Notes: generated by a model from the sequence alone, not told the origin. A stretch of DNA of 64,000 bases from Gigaspora margarita (GCA_009809945.1 WTPW01000838.1:194029-258028); one strand, 5' to 3'. Positions 1 to 13,329 are shown, numbered from the stretch's first letter. Numbers and translations are program-made.

Positions 1-178
1 CGGATAACAGCTACTGATATGTATAATAGATTGAAAGAATTTGCAAATAATAGTGAGTTGGAGCAAGATGAAGTGCCAAAAGTTTCAACAATCCAGGGAT
101 GGATATCACAATACCATAAAATGTTTTTGAAGCAGGCCACAAGAACTGCGTTAGACCCTAATTTGGATAAGGGGTAGT
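1..178 (+). CDS. 3' end of an unrecognised protein gene
   Basis: An open frame enters from the left edge and stops at TAG 176-178, giving about 58 codons. The readable tail includes TATDMYNRLKEF, then VPKVSTIQGWISQYHKMF. The spacing of charged and aromatic residues and codon use look like real coding sequence, and no start lies in the window. I do not recognise a domain. The VPxVSTIQxWI stretch resembles the helical tail of an uncharacterised family that I believe recurs in Glomeromycota, but that is memory, not proof. Nothing in the next 2 kb continues it. Confidence 0.4.
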
Positions 179-568
179 ATGTAATTATAAAGATGTGTAA
201 TATACAGTAGTTCGACAAATAAAGTTCAGCTCCAAAAAGCTAAGATAAAAAAAGTTATGAATAAATTAGTTTGAAACAAAGAAAAAAAATTATTTGATCT
301 GAAAAAAACAAAAAACTAAGTGAATATGAATAAATTCGATTGAAGTCAAGAAACAAAAACATATAAAAAAGGACAATGACTAGAAGGTATGAATGTTTTT
401 ATAGAACTTAAAAAGGTTAGTACCTTGTGAATTTGCCCACTTAAACTTGTGATCTATGCGAATCAAACCTATTTTTGATCCAGAAATACTACCTCACGTC
501 AAAGTAAACTTTTTATCAATTGATCGCTATGTCTTAAAACTTGTTCACATTATTATTCACGATCTAGT

Positions 569-2372
569 GCATTATCCCTTAAACCGTTTCTCCTGCAAAT
601 TTGCCCTAAAATTTTTTTTAAGTATGTAAACTTAAGTATTTCGATAAAAATTGTTGGGAATTTAATGATTTTAGTACCGTTCATTTCATCTTGATGAGAT
701 GTTTCGAATAGTACCAAAATTGTCAAATTCTGATCACTGGATCATGAGATATTCACAAAAATGAATTGCAGCGCAGCCCTATACAGTATAAAGCTGCACC
801 ACAAATTTTCTTGTTGCAGATATCTCACGATCTAGTGGTCAGAATTTGACAATTTTGGTACCATTCGAATCGTCTCATAAAGGCGAATCGAATGGTACCA
901 AAATCATCAAATTCCAATCACTAGTTATTAAAATCGACAAACTTATATAAAAATTATTCAAAGATCAATATATCGTGTTGTAGTGATCATAATTAGACAA
1001 TTTTGGTACCATTCGATTCGTCTCGATGAGACGATTCGAATGGTATCAAAACCACCAAATTCTGATCATTATATCATGAGATATTATAAAATTTGTAAAA
1101 ATTATCAAATTTATAAATCCATGTAGATCTATTCTATATTTATTTTTTTCAATGATACTATATTAAAATTAGGTAGCTGCGTGATGCCATCGCGCAAAAC
1201 CAGGAACGGAACAAAACAAGTAATGCATGATACGGGAAGCCCACGCAGCAACCACCAATGTGACCTGCACAGCAGGTTTTACCTTGCGTATCATCAGATT
1301 TGGTTAGCAGTTTGGAGATTTGATCACCCGTTTTGGGCTTGGAGATTCAATCACCCAACTCACAAAATGTGCCAACTAACTTAAAATAGAAAAAGTTGAT
1401 CATAATACAACAGTAGAAGTATGTTAACGAATTTCTTTAAGTTTAGCTTCGGCTTTTTTTTTTCTTGAATATATTGATTAGTAGGATATTTTTTTAATAA
1501 TTCAGTGTTTCACCAGCATAGCACATTGACATGTGAAATGATAACTTTTCAACGCCCAACTAAATTTAAGAAAATGCGAATGTCATTCTAGATGGCCGGT
1601 AACCATACGCCCTGTCAATTTGTAAGACTACGTTCCTGGATCAAATAATATGAACGGCAAAAATTCTGAACAAATATTTACGAAAAATGGAAAATCTATC
1701 AACCTTCTAACAAAATGACCGGAATTTCAAAAAAGAACATAATCGACTTTGCAATAATAAAACCCTAACCACGTATTCATACACTTAAAGCCTTAACACG
1801 CTAAGAAATTAGGCGCTCGAATTATATTCAAGGTCCATGCGATGATAGACATGTGAAAATTAAGCATCAAGACAGTCCATGCGATGATAAACAGGTGAAA
1901 TTTAATCACCAAGTGACATATAATATCACGTGGACCAATCAGATCCAAGATTTTGTGGAGTAACGACATTTCGATTGCTGTATAACCATCACTCCGTGAT
2001 ATTCATCACTATGTTCCTGGTATGTGCGTTAAATTAGTAAAAAATTATCACCTTTAATATAATTTACAATATTATGTTAAAAATAATAGATCTAAATCTA
2101 ATATTTGTGAAGTTTATTAAGAAATTATAAATTATTTGTTTAATTAAAAACAAACTTTGAATTTGCATATTTTCAATTTATATATATTTTAAATTTATTG
2201 TCTTATAATTTAAAAATAAATGTTACAAAAATTCAATTTTTATTCTTAAATATTTATTAAAAAAAAATTTATTAAAATATATAAATTTTTTAAAAAAATA
2301 AATCAGAAGCATTTTTATAGACAAATTCAGGGCAAATTTGCCCTGGATTTAAAACGGTTTAAGGGATAATAT
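569..2372. mobile_element. Inverted-repeat element with TTATCCCTTAAACCGT ends
   Basis: The left end (571-612) reads TTATCCCTTAAACCGTTT followed by GCAAATTTGCCC. The right end (2328-2370) has the mirror order, GGGCAAATTTGCCC then AAACGGTTTAAGGGATAA. The 1.8-kb interior has no transposase frame and holds the hairpin series at 671-1085. The same termini bound 27706-28367, so this is a family with at least two members here. No clear target duplication is visible and the superfamily is unassigned. Confidence 0.6.
671..1085. repeat. Three successive hairpins sharing one core
   Basis: Three palindromes of about 120 bp have centres near 695, 880 and 1023. Each carries variants of GGTACCATTCGATTCGTC meeting its complement, and the arms run out to variants of AATTCTGATCACTAGATC then ATGAGATAT. 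Arms of neighbouring hairpins are also complementary to each other, so several alternative foldbacks are possible. No coding signal was found. Confidence 0.6.
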
Positions 2373-2699
2373 GTGAAATGATTTTTATATTAGTAATCGT
2401 AAAGTCACATTGGCTTTGAACTAAAAAAAATTATTTGATATTAATTAGTAATGATCTGCGTCATCATTTATTAATAAATTGATTCTCATTCGGAAACGGA
2501 TTTTCAATTAAATGAAATTTTGTATAGACAAGCCACAGAAAAATACAAATTTTTGGGTACATTTTTTTTAGCACTTTTTTTATAGGGTTAGGGTCAGCTT
2601 TAGAGTGAATTTATCATACTGTAATAAACGAGTATAATTGGGCTTTCAAGTGCTAAATAGAAACTCAAATTTCATTTTAATCCGTTTCATAATAATCCG

Positions 2700-2830
2700 C
2701 GACAACAATTAATCGATATAGTTGATTGATTGATGAATAGCTACTCGAATAATCGATAGTTGGTCAATCGATTATAGTTGGGTCAAAAAATTATTAATTG
2801 ATTAGTTGATCGATTTTCTATTCATATCAC
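2700..2830. repeat. k-mer island, TCGATT / AATCGA
   Basis: This is a short stretch dense in TCGATT, AATCGA, TTGATTGA and their complements on both strands, inside otherwise ordinary AT-rich DNA. It is one of a series of such islands in this window (see findings). No terminal repeat is obvious for this copy. Confidence 0.45.
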
Positions 2831-3983
2831 TGATCGAATTATAAGCAGTGTTTAAAATTCAAAAAAAATTTACTTGCACAAATTAACAATTTTGTGTAAC
2901 AGAAGTAATGTTATTATAAAAATTTACATGCACAAGAACCTTTTTTCTTGCTCATTAAAAAATTTACATGCACTGTGCATGCATGTGCAAGCCAATTTTA
3001 AACCCTGATTGTAAGTTTTTTTTATTTCGTTGTTGCTTATTTTCACGATGCAGGCATAAAAATTATCACTTTGGGGAAATGAATATCGGGATAATTAGAT
3101 GTGCCCTTTATTTCGGTCGATGCCGGTAATTATCGGTTTCGACTCTATAACTTATCATTCGGTCATCAGAAAAATTTTTTTAACCATCTCAGAATTTATG
3201 AAAACAACTATAAAGTCTTGGTTAGTGATATAACCTAAACCTGATAGCTTAGTCATGTGCGAATCCAAATTATCGAAACAATTTAGAATATTGCAGTAAC
3301 AAAGTCACAAATATCATGGTATCATAAAATATCATTTTATTTATCAATTTGTATTTTAGTCAATATTGATGACATAAAATTATGAATGCATTTTTTGTTT
3401 TGGTGAAATACCAAATCGATCAAAACTGCCGTAATTGTCAATCGGTACCGAAAAGTTATACATCGTGTAACTTTATTCGACGTCAAATTAATAAATTACC
3501 GATATTGTCTTTTGAAAAGCCAATTCTTCAACAATATAATGCTACTAAGATAGAATCATAAATTAAAGAGCCATCAACTTATAGCAAGCATGTGACCTTG
3601 TTTGAGCAAAATCCGGAATTATAAATTCGTCTAACACTAATGTCAAGTCAATTCCTCATATAGAAAAATAGGTAAAATTTATAAATCACTAATTAATACA
3701 TGATTAATTATTCGTTATATGAATGTAGTATCAAATATCATAGTTTCTAGCCATTATAGAGTAAAAATTTATTATTCCATTATCTAAAAAATACGTAGAT
3801 GCACGAGACGCACTATTCTTCGGCAAGATCAAAAGATTTAAGTTAGATGACCAAAGGATCATAATTGTAATATAATAAAAAGTCGATGCATTTATCCATA
3901 TATATAATTAATATAGAAGAATGTGCTGATTTATATTATTATTAATTTACTAAACATTGATAGAGTCATCACATATACAAGAT
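2831..3983. other. Noncoding, no recognised feature
   Basis: AT-rich sequence with no frame above background, no clear repeat and no RNA gene. It lies downstream of the 3' end of the minus-strand kinase, so it probably contains that gene's 3' UTR and terminator, which I cannot delimit. Confidence 0.4.
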
Positions 3984-5128
3984 CTAACTAAAATCATTTG
4001 TCCCAATAGAAAGACTTTTTAATTTTGAGCTAATTGATGAATATTTGATTATAAAATTTTCGCAAAAATTTGTTGGATGTTCAACTTTAAAATTATCAAT
4101 TTTTTTATCAGCATTTTTAAAAATACTCACAAAGTAATTTATTTTTGTCCAACAGTTTAAAACCTCTTGAATATCACTAACTGAAGGTCGTTCATATGCA
4201 ATTTGTTTCATACAGACATTCGCCAATTCAATATAAGGTGATGGTATGTCTTCTGAAAATTTTGGACGGAGACCATTACAAATAAGATCAATGTTGTCCT
4301 GATAATTAGGTTTTCCAGCAGACATTTCCCACATAATTATACCAAAAGAGTAAATATCAGATGCTGTAGTATATGGTTCATTCTTTAATACTTCTGGAGC
4401 CATGTATGGTGGCACCCCACAGCGATTGCTGCGTTCTGCCATGTTCGTTGATATTGAGAGTCCCAAATCTGCGACATATGCGTCGTGCAAACTATTTTGT
4501 AATATATTACCACCATGCAAATCTCGATGGATACGATTGCTAGAATGAATAGTTTGTAGATCTGTAGCTATGTGTTGCAATATAGCAATTTTGTCTTTCC
4601 ACTTCATTCGCGCTATAGAGATTAGATTACCACGTAAAGACCCTTGTGCCGCATATTCAAGAACAAGAATATTTTTTTTGGAATTAGTGTCTTCTGTTAT
4701 GCCATAGCATTTTAAAAATGTGGGGTTTTCTTTACACATATCAAAATATGCCTTCAACTTTATTATTAAAATTTATAGTGTATAGATTAGTAAAGTACTT
4801 ATAATGGAACATCCAAGTATAAATAAAATTACCTCTTCTATAAATGAAGTACAATAATCTTGATTCGCTGATAATCTGTCGAATGATTTAAGCGCAACAT
4901 CTCTCATTACGTTGTTTTGATCTCGCCATCTAGCATGAATACTGTTGCAAATCCTCCTTGTCCTATTTTTTTAAGAATTTCAAATTCGCTATAAGGAATC
5001 AATAGACAATCAACATAAATATTTGGCATTCTTTCGTATTCAGCTAAAAAATTTCAGATATTTAAGTCTTTCATACTGTTAAGCACAAATTTAGCTATAA
5101 TCAATTACCTAATGATGAAAAGTCGCCC
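3984..5128 (-). CDS. Protein kinase, 3' exons of a Sel1-kinase gene
   Basis: Three exons are visible on the minus strand: 5128-5109 (20 nt), 5043-4833 and 4757-3984. They are separated by introns of 65 and 75 bp with GT...AG ends. The protein reads LAEYERMPNIYVDCLLIPYS, then a glycine loop IGQGGFATVF, VALK, a catalytic loop HRDLHGGN, DLG in place of DFG, and PPYMAPEV, ending SIGTNDFS. This is a Ser/Thr or tyrosine-kinase-like soluble kinase of the family expanded in Glomeromycota. A single base is missing near 4937-4940 in the glycine-loop exon (a His codon in GTATTC.ATGC is short), so the gene is broken there or the assembly lost a base. With that base, the exon phases join the upstream Sel1 exon. 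Intron ends were chosen because FIEE|LKAY is the usual exon junction of the family. Confidence 0.8.
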
Positions 5129-5211
5129 CTAATTCATTCATTATTAAATACATAAGCATATATCAGTATTTAAATAATATTGACTATATAACTATAAATA
5201 CAAATTAATAT

Positions 5212-8200
5212 TTACTTTTGAGACCAATGATCAGCTAATTGCGGATTTGTTGATGTTCCAATCCCTTGATCGTAACAATTGCTAAGAGCATACATTCCCT
5301 TAACATTTCCCAGTTTTGCTGATTTTTTATATTGAAGGAATGCTTTACGTGCATTTTTTTCAACTCCTATTCCATCTTGGTAGCAAACGCCAGTATGATA
5401 TATTCCATTGAGATCCCCCATTTTGGCAGATTTTTTATAATAAGAAAATGCATTATTTTCGTTTTTTTTAACTCCAATTCCACTTTCATAAAAATATCCA
5501 ACTATAAACGTTCCTTGAGCATTTCCCATCTCTGAAGATTTTTCATAATAACTGAATGCTTCACATTCATTTTTTTTAACTTCAACGCCCTTCTCGTAAA
5601 AAACTCCCATATAAAACATTCCATTAGGACTATTAATTTTATCTGATCCTCTTTTATGGTTCATATCAGCAGATTTTTTGTAAGATATAAATGCCTTATA
5701 ACAATCTCTTTTAACACCAATTCCATTTTCATAACAACGTCCGAGATTGTATTCTCCTTCAGGATTACCACCTTCAGCGGACTTCGAATAACATTTAAAT
5801 GCCTCTTCTTTATTTTCATTAGTACCTACACCTTTTTCATAACAGCATCCAAGATAATATTGACCTTTTGAATTACCGTTTTCAGCGGATTTCAAATACC
5901 ATTTAAATGCTTCATGTTCATCCTTTTCAACTCCAATACCCTTTTCATAAAATGCACCCATATAAAACATCCCATCAGAACTTTTCATTTTATCCGAGCT
6001 TTTTTTATGATTCATATCAGCCGATTTTTTGTAATATATAAATGCCTCATAACAATCCTTTTCAACACCGATTCCATTTTCATAACAATTTCCAAGATTA
6101 TATTGTCCTTCATAATTACCACCTTTAGCAGATCGTAAATACCATTTAAATGCCTCTTCTTTATTTTTATCAGTGCCTATACCATTTTCATAGCAGAGTC
6201 CAATGTGTTGTTGCCCTTTTGAATTGCTGCCTTTAGCGGATTTCAAATACCATTCAAATGCTTCATGTTCATCCTTTTCAACCCCAATACCCTTTTCATA
6301 AAAAACTCCCATATAAAACATTCCATCAGAAGTTGTCATTTTATCTGATCCTACTTTGTGGTTCATAACAGCAGAGTTTTTGTAATATATAAATGCTTTA
6401 TATTTATCCCTTTCTACACCAATTCCATTTTCATAACAACGTCCGAGATTGTATTCTCCTTCAGGATTACCACCTTCAGCGGACTTTGAATACAATTCAA
6501 ATGCCTCTTCTTTATTTTCATTAGTACCTATACCTTCTTCATAACAGCGCCCAAGATAATAATGTCCTTTTGAATTACCGTTTTTAACGGATTTTAAATA
6601 CCATTTAAATGCTTCATGTTCATCCTTTTCAACTCCAATACCTTTTTCGTAAAAAACCCCCATATATAATATCCCATCAGAACTTCTCATTTTATCCAAA
6701 CCTTTCCTGTGATCCATATCAGCAGACTTTTTGTAACATAAAAATGCCATAAAACTGTCCTTTTCAACCCCAATCCCATTTTCATAACAACGCCCAAGAT
6801 TGTAATGTCCATCAGAATTACCTCCTTCATCAGATTTTAAATACCATTTAAATGCTTCTTCTTTATTCTCATTAGTACCTATGCCTTTTTCATAGTAGCT
6901 TCCAAGATGATATTGTCCTTCTGAATTACCGTTTTTAGCGGATTTCAAATACCATTTAAATGCTTCTTCTTTATTTTCATTAGTGCCTACACCTTTTTCA
7001 TAGCAGCGCCCAAGATAATATTGCCCTATTGAATTATCATTTTCAGCGGATTTCGAATACCATTCAAATGCTTTATACTCATCCTTTTTAACTCCAATAC
7101 CCTTTTCATTAAGAGCTCCCATATAAAACATTCCATCAAAAGTCATCATTTTATCTGATCCTGCTTTGTGCTTCATATCAGCAGACTTTTTGTAATAATA
7201 GAATGCTTCGTAATCATCTTTTTTAACTCCAATACCCTTTTCAAAAAAAAATCCCATATAAAACATTCCATCAGGACTTATCATCTTATTATATGCTCTT
7301 TGGTGGTTCATATCGAAGATTTTTTATAACATCTAAATGCCATACAACTATCCTTTTCTACTCCAACTCCATTTTCATAGCAACGTCCGAGATTGTAATG
7401 TCCTTCTGAATTACCTCCTTCAGAAGATTTTAAATACCATTTAAATGCCTCGTCTTTATTCTCATTAGTACCTATACCTTTTTCATAACAGTGTCCTAGA
7501 CGATATTCTCCTTCTGAATTACCACTTTTAGCTGATATCATATACCATTCAAAGGCCTTATTTTCGTCCTTTCCAATACCGATTCCATTGAGATAAAAAT
7601 ATCCAACATTATTTATTCCTTTAACGTGCCCCATCTCTGCTGATTTTTGATAATAAATGAATGCCTTATATATATCACATTCAATTCCAAATTCTTTAGT
7701 GTTCCTCATCTCTACTGGTTTTTGATTATTAGCGTTCCTCATCTCTGCTGGTTTTTGATTATAAGCGAATTCCTTATGCTCATCCTCTTCAACTCCAATT
7801 CCCTTTGCATAATAATACACAACGTTATACGCTCCATCAGCGTTGCCCATCTCTGCTGATTTTTGATAATAAATGAATGCTTTATGTTCATCTTTTTCAA
7901 CTCCAATTCCATGGAGATAGCAGCATCCAACATTGTATGCCCCAAATGCATCTCCCATTTCTGCTGATTTTTGATAATTAATGAATGCCATATATTGATT
8001 CTTTTCAATACCAATTCCATTTTTATAACAGTTGGCAAGCGCGAATGTTCCGCTAGCGTTTCCTACTCTTTTCGATTTTTGATAATAAATGAAAGCATTA
8101 ATCTCATCTTTTTCAATTCCAATTCCATTAAGATAACAATATCCGACTTCATTTAATGCAACTATATTTCCTATGTCAGCGGCTTCTTTATAATAAATGA

Positions 8201-10370
8201 ATGCCTTTTGTTCGTTCTTTTCAACTCCAATTCCATTTCGATAACAGTTTCCAACACTGTAAGTTCCATTAATGTCCTTCATCTCTGCTGATTTTTGATA
8301 ATAAAAGAATGCTTTGTATTCTTCCTTTTTAATTTCAATACCCTTTTCATAAAAAACTCCCATATAAAACATTCCATTAGGACTATTCATTTTATCTGAT
8401 CCTCTTTTATGGTTCATTTCAGCAGATTTTTTGTAACACAAAAATGCCTTATGTTCATCTTTTTCAATCCCAATTCCATTTTCATAACAATATCCAAGTT
8501 TATACTGCCCTTCAGAATTGCCATTTTCGGCGGATTTTAAATACCACATAAATGCCTTTTCTTTATTCTCGCAGGTACATATGCCTTTTTCATAGCAGCA
8601 TCCAAGATGACATTGTCCTTCCGAATTACCGTTTTCAGCGGATTTTAAATACCATATAAATGCCTTTTCTTTATCTTCATTAGTACCTACACCTTTTTCA
8701 TAGAAGTGTCCAAGATGGTATTGTCCTTCTGAATTATCATTTTTAGCGGATTTCAAATACCATTCAAATGCTTTATGATTATTTTTTTCAGTTCCGATTC
8801 CTTTGTTATAACAATATGCAACGTTATTCATTCCACTGGCGTTTCCCATCTCTGCTGATTTTTGATAATATATGAGTGCATTATGTCCATCTTTTTCAAC
8901 ACCAATCCCATTAAGATAACAATACCCAACTTCATTTATTGCAACAATATTTCCCATGTCAGCGACTTCTTTATAATAAATGAATGCCTTATTTTCGTTC
9001 TTTTCAACTCCAATTCCATTTCGATAACAGTTTCCAATACTATAAGTTCCATTGGTGTCATTCATCTCTGCTGATTTTTTATAATAATTGAATGCTTCAC
9101 ATTCATCCTTTTTAATTTCAATACCCTTTTCATAAAAAACTCCCATATAAAACATTCCAATAGGACTATTCATTTTATCTGATCCTCTTTTATGGTTCAT
9201 ATCAGCAGATTTTTTGTAACATAAAAATGCCTTATGTTCATCTTTTTCGATCCCAATTCCATTTTCATAACAGCATCCAAGTTTATACTGCCCTTCAGAA
9301 TTACCATTTTCAGCGGATTTTAAATACCACTTAAATGCTTCTTTTTTATTCTCATTAGTACTTATGCCTTCTTCATAATAGCATCCAAGATGATATTGTC
9401 CTTCGGAATTACCGTTTTTAGCGGATTTTGAATACCAAATAAATGCCTCTTCGTTATTTACATTAGTACCTACACCTTTTTTATAACAGCGTCCAAGATA
9501 ATATTGTCCTTCAGGATTATCAGTTTCAGCAGATTTCAAATACCATTTAAATGCTTCTTCTTTATTTTCAATAGTGCCTATACCTTTCTCATAATAGCGC
9601 CCGAGATAATTTTGTCCCTCAGAATTGTCATCTTTAGTATATTTCAAATACCATTCAAATGCCTTATGTTTGTCTTTTCTAACACCAACACCATTTCTAT
9701 AACAATATCCAACAAAATTTATTCCTTTAGTACAAGTATACCCGATCTCTACTGATTTATGGTAACAAATAAATGCCTTAGATTCATTTTTTTTGATACC
9801 CCTTCCATTAAAATAACAATATCCGACATTATACATTCCTCTAGCGTCTTCCATCTCTGCCGATTTTTGATAATAAATGAAGGCTATACGTTCATCCTTT
9901 TCTACTCCTATTCCTTCGTCATAACAAAGTCCATCATTGTATATTCCTTCAGCGTCTCCCATCTCTGCCGATTTTTGATAATAAATGAATGCCTTTTGTT
10001 CATCCACTTCAACCCATTTACCATAATAATAACAATTTGCAATAATAATTTGAACCTTAGGATTGATTTGATCATTTAAGCTAAAATTGATAATGTTGAC
10101 CGGATTTTGCTTCTTATTTGCTAAAAATTGGTCTAACACGTCAAGAATTGAACGGCAATTTGTGCCTTTTAATCTTTCTAAATTGTATATATTACACATT
10201 TTTTTAACAATTTCACTAAGAAAATCCTGTGACTCGTCATTTCCTAAATGCAATTGGGTAACATCACTTGCTATTTGAATGACTTCTGATGAACCTTCAA
10301 TTTGTCCTGACTTCTTTGAAAATAGATTATAAATTGACATTTGGCGCAAGAATGTGAAAGATAAAATCAA
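5212..10370 (-). CDS. Giant Sel1-repeat protein, likely N-terminal part of a Sel1-kinase
   Basis: Two minus-strand frames of 1020 and 699 codons (10370-7308 and 7311-5212) overlap by ATGA and continue each other. The repeat CYKKSADMNH is interrupted at about 7309 by loss of one base (TCTTCGATATG where relatives have TCTGCTGATATG). Together they make about 1,718 residues: a non-repeat head (better start probably the Met of MSIYNLFSKK, 10340), then roughly 40 Sel1 repeats with the signature FYMGxFYEKGIGVEKDExxAFxWYxKSA. Sel1 arrays form helical superhelices that act as protein-binding scaffolds; no catalytic motif is present. The last codons HWSQK-stop overlap a possible splice donor (AA|GTAAAT at 5216/5215). 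Using it, exon 5128-5109 joins the kinase, and the whole model becomes 2,054 codons once the two missing bases are counted. High repeat identity suggests recent unequal exchange. Opposite-strand frames here are shadows. Confidence 0.85.
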
Positions 10371-11830
10371 AATTCTATAATTAACCCTCTATAAATATAT
10401 GCTCTCTAAATGCGCAATATAACTTAACCAGCTTGTCTACATATATTACACTATCAATACACACCCTTTTAAACACATAGTTTGCTCTTTTTTTACTATG
10501 GTTTCAAGGAAGTGCATTTAAAAAGTTCAACTGGTTAATATCGTGCGTTGTTTATTTGTATTGCTTTGTGCAATGACCGCGAGTTCGTAACACCCATTTA
10601 AGTTCGCGCGAAAGTGGGTACTTCGGTATTTACCGAAATGGAAAGTCTACTGAAGTAATTTCAGTAGTGATGTGCACTGCTTGTGATCGCGCGGGATTAC
10701 TATTATTCAAAAAGTTGGCCCGCGTTAACATATTTGGTTAAAGATCGCTTGTACTGCTACATGTTGACATAGTTTATTATTTGTCCCGAAATAGAAAGTC
10801 ATTGTATGTAAATATGATTTTAAAGAAACTGTGTGAAAATGTGCTGGTTACACAAAATATATGAAACAAGTTATGGTAAATGACCTGACTAGTCATTGGG
10901 TCATTTCGAGGTTCAAATGACCTAGACAATAAGAATTGACCGCCAAACAAAATTAAACTATAATAGCTATAAGTCAATTAATATTTATGTCTTAAGTAGA
11001 GATAGGAAAAATACGCATTTTATAATAAAATACGCATGAATGCGCATTAATGCGCATGGTATCAGGAACGGAGTACGAAGTACGTAGTGTATGGTTTACA
11101 GACAAGTTAAGTGGAGTAGCTCTTTTGATTCCGATTGGACACACATGATTTCATCTCTATTTGTATCCTCCGCTCTCCATGATTCTCATCTCATCCCATA
11201 TTTGGTTAGTATTACTTTTTGCGGAAGGTCATTGCAAATCATCTTACCTCTTAAAATCCTGTCTGTTCCCACGGCGATGCCCATTATTCCGGTTTAGCAT
11301 GTTTTTAATTTACTAACTTTAGCAGCTTGAATTTTGTCCCAGTCTGCGTGCGTGCAGTTATGAATACTATGCGATGCTACTCTTTACAATACTCTAAATT
11401 GCTATTGTTTGTAATCATGAATTTTTGTGAACTTTGCCAATTATGTTCTGTTAAATATTCGAGTGTAAATCTTTGAATTACTTTTTTTTTATGTTAGTAT
11501 TTAAAACTTTGCATTAGCCCTCTCTAATCTTTCTTTGTCGGCATGCAGCAGATCGTTTCCAGCAAAGTTTATGATCAGACGTTAGCTATTTTATTTATTG
11601 GTTGCGATTCTTACTTGTGATCCGCCACATTTTCTTTATACTAAAGCAGGAAAGATTTTCATATAAATTCTAGGTGCGCTATATGAATTGCGTGCACAGA
11701 TTATCAGATCGTACTGATCATGCTCCCAAAATTTTTTTATCGTATTCGGGTTGTATTTATAAGATTTTTTAAGTTCAATGATTCCCGATTATAGATTAGA
11801 TGATGCATTCTTAAGAGGTTTACTAAATAT
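10371..11830. promoter_or_regulatory. Upstream region of the Sel1 gene, otherwise noncoding
   Basis: The first few hundred bases above 10370 should hold the promoter of the minus-strand Sel1 gene, but I cannot name a TATA box with confidence. Small perfect palindromes occur at about 10622-10670 (TTCGGTATTTACCGAA and CTACTGAAGTAATTTCAGTAG), and TGCGCATTAATGCGCA lies near 11041. No real gene was seen. Confidence 0.3.
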
Positions 11831-12166
11831 ACTTTGCTAAAATCGTTCATTTTTGCGATATCACAAAATATTCTAGATCTAGTATAAATTATTAATAATA
11901 TAGGTTGCCAAGAGGAAATTTTCGTAGCAAATTGCAAATTTAGGCAAATTTAGTTTCTTACTAGCACTATTAACGAGACTCTAGCAAGGTTTTGACGTGG
12001 GTATAGAAAATTACTAATTTTTCATACTTCGTCAAAAAACCTCGTTAAAACCTCGTTAATAGTGCTAGTAAGAAACTAAATTTTCTTGGCGACCTATATT
12101 ATTAAAAATTTACACTAGATCTAGAATACTTTGTTGTTATCGCAAAATGACCAATTTTAGCAAACT
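11831..12166. mobile_element. Foldback hairpin element, about 335 bp
   Basis: Left arm 11831-11995 and right arm 12005-12166 are near-complements. Matching landmarks are TTGCTAAAATCG / CAATTTTAGCAA, TCTAGATCTAGT / ACTAGATCTAGA and TTACTAGCACTATTAACGAG / CTCGTTAATAGTGCTAGTAA. There is almost no loop and no coding capacity, so this is a MITE-like palindrome. Confidence 0.65.
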
Positions 12167-12963
12167 TTGAAACTTTATGATGAAAATCCAAACTTCCAAT
12201 GTTATGTCTTGGTTATGACATTCACAGTCTTCTACATAATACTATCGAACTCAATTATCTGAGTGTCACTAAAAGAAAGCCTGAAATTTAAATACAAATC
12301 ATATTTAAATTTTCGGGGGTTTTTTTTAGCACACTCATCTATTTATGATCTTAAAAAATCAACCTTTTGCATTACACATTTTACATATCTTTGATATTAT
12401 AGATAACACTAATAACATATATTAGTGAACCTCATGCTGTGTGTTAAAAGAATAATAATAGGTTTTGCAACAGAACTTTTGCAGTACTAACGATAGAAAT
12501 CACTAAAATATTGAGTAAGTTCTGTAACAATACTCACAATTGAAATTATGATAATTCCAATCTAAACTCTAGCTATTATAATACAAGTTCACTATGAGAG
12601 TTTTTCTGAATAATTTATTCTACACATATAAAAAAATAAAATTTCATATCACTTTTATATTTATTGCAAAGTTTTCAATTATATTAAATTACCTTGTATA
12701 TTTTTAAATTCATAAGACAAAACTCTAGCTTATTTGTTAAAATTTTTCATTGTTTAATTAACCTCTTATACCTATTTTTACATTTATAAAAAGTTTTTAT
12801 TAAATCTAAAAAAATTATGCCCACCCATTTTTGAGATAGATCCACTTTTCCATAAAAAAAAAAAGCTCTCTAAATAAAAACTACTATCTCTATTAGATAC
12901 TCCTTATATTCTTTATAACAAACGTTTTTTCTAAATTTTTGAATTTTTTAATCCAAAGAGTTC

Positions 12964-13329
12964 TAATTGGGTAGCCCAAGTGATTTTGGAATTTTTGTAG
13001 TGTTTTACAATTGGTGCATAAACCAAAATTAGTATGTTAAACCCACTTTTGGCAGACAGGCTTCATTTGTACCTTACATGCACCTGTTACCAGTGGCAGG
13101 CTTTAAAGTTAGAGGATTTAGGCCCATGAGATGTGCTTGGGCCTGAATCCCTTGACTTTAAAGACCTACTACTTGGTAACAGGCAAATGTGAGGTACAAA
13201 TGAAGCCTGTCCTACTAAAAGTAGGCTTATTATATTAATTATACATACTAAGTTCAGTTTATGCACCAATTGTGAAACCCTATTTTTACAGCTATCAAAA
13301 ATTCCAAAATCAATTGGTCTACCCAATTA
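12964..13329. mobile_element. Foldback MITE with ATTGGGTA ends and TA flanks
   Basis: The ends are TA-ATTGGGTAG and CTACCCAAT-TA. The arms stay complementary through the whole 366 bp (TTACAATTGGTGCATAAAC / GTTTATGCACCAATTGTG, GACAGGCTTCATTTGTACC / GGTACAAATGAAGCCTGTC). TA on both sides fits a Tc1/mariner-type target duplication. A 79-codon frame inside is incidental. Confidence 0.7.

Noticed and set aside
7739-8038. A 99-codon minus frame inside the Sel1 gene
   Set aside because: It is an out-of-frame reading of the same repeats.
5332-10278. Plus-strand frames opposite the Sel1 gene
   Set aside because: They are Phe/Ile-rich shadows of the repeated minus-strand coding sequence and recur at the repeat period.
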